Assembly (NCBI GenBank): GCA_900617975.1
Contig: UZAE01000432.1
Location: 1 to 23,571 of the forward strand
Source: Rodentolepis nana
Taxonomy: Eukaryota > Platyhelminthes > Cestoda > Cyclophyllidea > Hymenolepididae
Length of the DNA stretch: 23,571 nucleotides
Direction: 5' to 3'
Every line of letters starts with the position of its first letter. The first letter of the stretch is position 1. Under the pieces are notes generated by a model. It saw nothing but the letters and a program-made list of their open reading frames with translations, was not told the DNA's origin and ran no database searches. The translations under genes were made by a program, and so were the position numbers. Below, one piece after another: positions 18,601 through 23,571 of this stretch.

Positions 18601-20056
18601 TGCGGTGTGACACCTTATGCAGAAAAAAGTGGCTTTTGGTTCCTTCTTTTCATTCCAGTCACGCTTTTCTCACCTTCTTTACTCCTTCACCTCTCCGTTC
18701 CTCTCTCGGAGCCTCTTCGTACTTTTCATTGCCGGAGTTGCTAGGGCGATGCAGATAGATGTTTGCAGTCTTATTAATATATTCACTGCCCTTTTCATAA
18801 TTGAAGTATAGTTTGGAATTAACCATTGAATTAAGCTTTTATCATTGGGTCAACTAGAAAACAAATGACTATTCAAATCATGTTCGTACTATTACAGTTG
18901 AATTGTATTTCGCTCGTCTTTAACTATCTGCTAATAGAAAAGGGTTCAAACATCTTTAATAGGAAAATTTTGAGGTGGAAAATGGATAAGGATTAATTTT
19001 GATCTAAAAAACCTCCATCACGTGGGGGGGCCCAAACCGATACAATGACCCACTTTGGTAATCAAGCAGCATATGATGGAGAAGAAATGTTGGAGGGACT
19101 TTTTCTAAAATAAGCCAATAAGTAACTAAAACAGTGATTGAGTTTCTTTTCTGTTTGTTATAAGTTAATTTTGAGCCTATTATTTCATTTATTCACGAAA
19201 CAACCTGTCTTTACAGCAAATAAATAACTTTCTTCCAATGAAAAAAGAAATAGCATAATAGGTTGTAAATCCTGTAGTAACTAAACAAAGTGTATGCCTT
19301 TTTTTACCAGCAAAAAGTTTCATTTCGGCAATTACTTCCTTACTAAAGATGATTCAATTCTACGTTTTATAAAACCTTGGAGGAGAGAAAAAAATATTCC
19401 GTCTAACAGGGGTAGTTAATTTATTTATACGTCCTTCTCTACGGGTGCCTTTTTCGAGAGATGCATTTGACAAAATACTTGTCAAACAAATCTATGAATC
19501 ATATTGAAAGATTTATTCGTATTTATTATTTTAATTTAAATCGGGGTCTATAATGACCTTATAGTTTCCCAAAAATTGGCGGGAAAATTCCGTCAACCTA
19601 TCACTCGGTTCCGTTTCATTTATTACTCATTTATCGATTTTCCTAGAGTGCCCGTTTTATCTGTATTTTCCCCCCATTTTGCTGGGTTCGAACCTTGGCC
19701 TTTCCCTATAACCTCTCCCTGCTCGAAAAAAACTTAAAAATTCCGCCTCCTCATTTTGTAGCGTCGAAGTTCTTAAAGCATAAAAAGGTTGCATTATTTC
19801 ACTCTCCATTGAAGATTTTCAATGTAGAAACTTATTTCCAAAGATGCATCGATACTCGAGGAACAATATTAATTGTTGTATAGGCCAATTACTAAAGAAA
19901 AACATGTTCCATCAAATTGACTGCATTTCTACCGCATTTAATCAGAAGTGCATGGGATTCTCATGTATTTGAGGAAATAAATAAAGCAAAGAGATCTTAA
20001 CAGCTAAGCTTACTTGATGCATTAGAATTGTGGTTATTCCCTGCATTCAATTTACC
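18601..20056. other. AT-rich intergenic DNA, no gene seen
   Basis: Short frames at 18617-18811 and 19695-19883 are unremarkable. GGTTCGAACC at 19685-19694 resembles a Pol III B box but has no tRNA fold around it. A G7 run lies at 19024-19030. Confidence 0.5.
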
Positions 20057-20059
20057 TGT

Positions 20060-20071
20060 GTGTGATCACAC
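20060..20071. repeat. 12-bp perfect palindrome
   Basis: GTGTGATCACAC reads the same on both strands. It marks the left side of the CpG-richer block at 20060-20280. Confidence 0.8.
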
Positions 20072-20179
20072 CTAAAGACGGTATTTTAGCAGGCAATCTG
20101 AATGGCCCATTTGGCCAATAAATTCACTCAAGGCAGATGAAATACCGCTACAGGTTCTCGGAGATCTCCTCCCGCGTCC

Positions 20180-20204
20180 TATAAATAGCTTTGTAGCCAA
20201 TAAA
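20180..20204 (+). promoter_or_regulatory. TATAAATAG followed by AATAAA
   Basis: TATAAATAG (20180-20188) is a near-ideal TATA box preceded by CCCGCGTCC. AATAAA follows at about 20199-20204, then a CpG-rich stretch (GCGCACAAGCGGCGGACGCC). A TATA box shortly before a polyadenylation signal is an arrangement known from retroelement LTRs, but no TG...CA termini, second LTR, primer-binding site or pol sequence was found nearby. Confidence 0.25.
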
Positions 20205-20491
20205 ACATCTTCGCGCACAAGCGGCGGACGCCGAAATCTACCCCCATAGCGCCACTGACACTCAACGCGCAGTTTAAACAAATATTGGGCAACTAGTAAC
20301 TCTCACATGAACGATTTCTGCTATATGCTGGGGGAACATTAGAAATTCGTGAAGAATATGTTTTAAAAGTTAATGGAATCAGGATTGGCTTTTAAGAATA
20401 ATTACACATCGGTCCTGATAAATGGTATGCAAGTAAAAATGAAAGTCAGAAGTCACATATATGTCTGAGAGAAAACAGTCAATCGATAAGT

Positions 20492-20526
20492 GGGGGTGTG
20501 TTGGGGGAGTTTGGTGGGGGGGGGGG
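20492..20526 (+). repeat. G-rich cluster with G-quadruplex potential
   Basis: G5 (20492-20496), G5 (20503-20507), GG (20513-20514), then G11 (20516-20526) within 35 bases, which satisfies a four-tract G-quadruplex pattern on the plus strand. Confidence 0.8.
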
Positions 20527-22307
20527 AGACAATGTGGTAGATCCAATACTAACATAATTGAATGGAATCATGATTTAATCCTCCACAATTTTCAAGAGAA
20601 GTGTTGGGCAATTTCTTCATCATCGAAGGAGTATGAAAGAGGTAAAATATAGTGGTTGCTATCGCAAGGATTGATGATCTGAAAGTTTTCAATATTTCTC
20701 TTCGGCACAGAATCATAATTGTAAACAGCTTCGAGCAAATACTAACACGCCACGACGATTAAATTAGATTGCAATTAGAGATTAATTAAATAAAAAAGGC
20801 ATGAGGGTGATATGAACTTATCTGGGCTACTCCATAAAATGTGGAAATAAAAATCATTTAGTGACTACCTTTTGCCGTCAACTAACTAACTTATTGTGAT
20901 TTAAAACCCCTACACCACCCACTGTCGAAATTCCATACACAAAAGTATTTATCTGAATTTTTTTCATAGTGAGAAATACATTTATTTTTCATAAAAAATA
21001 TACACTTAGCCTTTTTATAAATGAAGTGTTTGAAAAAAATTTGACAAGTGGTTTGAGAGTTTATTTTTGGTGTAAATGGGAAAGAAATTAATTATACAAG
21101 TTTAATTATTATTTAGAATAGGCATTCACCTCTGAAAATATTTTTATGAAAAAATGAACAAATAAAAATTTTAAACTCAAGTTGGTAAAAAAACCCTTTA
21201 CAGAGTCAAATTTTCTCAATTAATGTAGGAAAAAACCTGTTTAAATCTAACTTTAAAATTTATTTATAATAATGACGGTTATCCCTTATAACCTACAAAT
21301 TACATAGCACCTGATAAACATTTGAAAAGACGGATGTTTTGATTAACATATCTTAGAGATATGTTTTTTTTCCAGTCGGCTATCATCTTCATCCTTAAAA
21401 ATTTTTAGGTCGTCAACAGCTAAGAGGAGATTAACATTTCTATACTTAGAGGGCAATTTTGAACCTTTCTGCTAGTTAACATCTTGTTCAATGAGGTGAA
21501 TTGTTCAATGGTCTCTCATGAAGATAACGTCGTTCATCAGATTGGAGGAATTCGGTGAATTTCAACACTAGAGGCACAATTTATTCACGCCTACTTGTGT
21601 GTAGTCTAGCCGCCAAGAGTTAGACTGTTTTATCTAACTCGCTTTCCAGAGTGATTAATAGACTTCCTTTAGTCGATTAAGTAATCTAGCTTTGCTTCTG
21701 ATCTCCTTTGTAGTGGCTTATCAACTTAAATGTCAAGTGCAAATGAAATCAAATTGACACAAACAAACTGCCTTTTTTCTTCAAATTTTTGTGGAGTAAA
21801 TATGCATCTTTCGAATTAAAATACCAAATAAAAATTAAATTTTTTGTTTGTTGGTTAGTTTTCTTAACGAAATTGAAATTGTGAGGCTTTATTTTAAATC
21901 TAAGTATACCTAAACGGACAACAAGTGTTTCAGGAACTTCAAAGGACATTGTTATTAATGGCGAGATCATGTCTTCTGAATATTCCAGCGCCATCTCTGT
22001 GTTAGAAACCTGGTTTCAGAATTTCATAGTGTGTAAGAAATATTAAAATCGGCTGATCTTCTGAGTGTGAATCAATTTTATCATATATTTAAGCACAAAA
22101 TTGAAAATTGATTATTTTCCTTCACGAAGAATTCTGAATAAATTTCTAAATTTGGAAACTGAATATCCGAATTTGAATATATTTACAAAAAAGTAGAATT
22201 TGTATGTTTGTGACTAAAATGGGATTTGGTCAAATATTTTGGGTTGTCGCTACCACTAACTGAATCACCTAAGGCGCCCGAAGAGAGAAAGAGTTTGCCT
22301 GAATTAT

Positions 22308-22415
22308 TTGTGTGTGTGTGTGTACGCCGCTTCGTTTTTCTTCATTTGTTCGCGCTCTACCTTGCAGTAGGGGAAACATTCCATAATTTGGGCTAACTCT
22401 CTCTCCCCCCCCCCC
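22308..22415. repeat. (GT)n microsatellite and C11 run
   Basis: GTGTGTGTGTGTGT is at about 22309-22323. A CT-rich stretch ending in 11 C (22405-22415) and then CTCCCTCC follows. Both are simple-sequence DNA. Confidence 0.9.
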
Positions 22416-23571
22416 TCCCTCCTTCGTTCTATGGTGGGGTGTCAGCCTTAAATGCCAGTATTCACATATGGATACACAATGATGTATACGCTTAGATACG
22501 GGGGAAGGGAAAATGAACTGTTCCAGAGCACAGTGATGGAATCTTCATCTACGTCAATTGAGTGATCCCTTTATATTGGGTTCCAAAATCCGCATTATGC
22601 TTCAAAACTATGTCTGTTTTCAATGATTACAGTCTATCCTCTACTACATCCTTCACACCATCTGATGAAAACTTATTTAAAGTCAATCGAAACATCGGGC
22701 TTAATCCGTCTTGTTTTGCCACATATGTGCAATTTCGCATTTTTAAACACCTTCAAAATAATTTGATTTATAATATAAATTGCTTCGGCAGACCCATCCA
22801 ACAATTATCAGTAAGATAATTTTGGCACTTCAATATCGATTCATCAAATCAATAAAATGTAGTTTGCTTTCAGCGTGGAAAATCAATATGAAAATAAAGC
22901 CCAGTTGAATTGGCGTGAAATTAAGTTAACTATGAGTTAGTTTTAATTGAAACATAATTAAATATAAAGTAAATAATGAATTACTAATGCTCTATTATCC
23001 CGTTATTTTTTGCTTGTCATTTATCTTTTTTTGCTAACCTAAATTCAACTGAAGCAAACCCGATTTTAAACAATTGAGGCATCTTAACTTTCCACTTAAC
23101 TTTCACTTTAGGACTAACGAGTTGACACTGCATTAAAGTGGAAAAGTATTTTCCAAAAAACGTTTTACGTCAAATAAGTAGCCCCAGATGACAAGAAATA
23201 CATCTTTTTTCTTCTTCTTGTTTATTAAAATTATATACCATCAATTCAGAAATAGCACGTTTCCATAAAGTGTCTAAATAACAGTGAGGCAAAAGTTATA
23301 CCTCCATTGAAATAAAACGCGAAACAGAAGACAGGCCGACTGTGATTTCGATGGATTAATAAAATCGTTTGGGACAGGTAGCTTAGAAGAATTGTTGGAG
23401 GTATCAACCGAGTTATTACGTGGTGAAGTTGGAAGTAGGAAGCTGACCAGTCAGACAGCGTTAGTCACCTGTTAGGAGGTAGGGGGGAACGGGGTGGGGG
23501 AAGAAAGATTCGAAAACTGTGAATTTCCATCTCCGCTGCTACTACTAACGCAGCAACACAACTCCCCACCC

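Larger units (their letters stand above)
20281..23571. other. AT-rich intergenic DNA to window end, no gene seen
   Basis: Small frames at 20461-20652, 21749-21994 and 22562-22819 have no recognised domains. The stretch holds a G-rich cluster at 20492-20526, a GT microsatellite at 22308-22323 and an 11-base C run at 22405-22415. The last about 120 bases are G-rich on the plus strand. No SINE-like or LINE sequence was seen. Confidence 0.55.

Noticed and set aside
19685..19694. GGTTCGAACC as a tRNA B box
   Set aside because: The surrounding bases give a T-arm made mostly of G-U pairs and no acceptor, D or anticodon arm or A box at the right distance.

Overview
This window is AT-rich, repeat-bearing, non-coding DNA from a eukaryote, most likely an arthropod or another invertebrate. 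The reasons are the lack of operon-like ORFs, the long homopolymer and dinucleotide runs, and the decayed LINE, SINE-like and mariner copies with target-site duplications. I see no intact host protein gene, rRNA or tRNA. The species cannot be named from the sequence alone.

Layout. 1-1181 is AT-rich intergenic DNA with a CA microsatellite. 1182-2059 (minus strand) is the 5'-truncated 3' end of a LINE: half of an RNase H domain, a C-terminal Cys/His knuckle, then a 3' UTR with a short minisatellite. 2063-4235 holds only microsatellites, a 27-base C run and small uninformative ORFs. 4236-5992 is a scrambled tandem array built from the head of a SINE-like element, including a 623-bp direct duplication that reads as identical; an oppositely oriented tail of the same element follows to 6105. 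From 7140 to 14266 there are seven further dispersed copies of the element, about 300-365 bp each, in both orientations. Three have clear target-site duplications of 10-15 bp, one has a 9-bp duplication and one an imperfect candidate. A mariner-family transposase pseudogene lies at 7527-8231. From 14281 to the end there are no more copies. That part is AT-rich DNA with several G/C homopolymers, a CpG-richer block near 15.3 kb with nested inverted repeats, another near 18.1-18.6 kb, and a TATA-box/AATAAA pair near 20.2 kb.

Main result. The roughly 60-bp 3' tail of the SINE-like element matches the 3' end of the LINE remnant at 1182-1237 in the same orientation. This is the classical signature of a SINE that borrows a LINE's reverse transcriptase, so both partners appear within one window. 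The SINE head (GGGGTGTGCGATAGACTTACC...) is not recognisably tRNA-, 5S- or 7SL-derived. It has expanded into a satellite-like array at one locus and shows an early-stage duplication at another.
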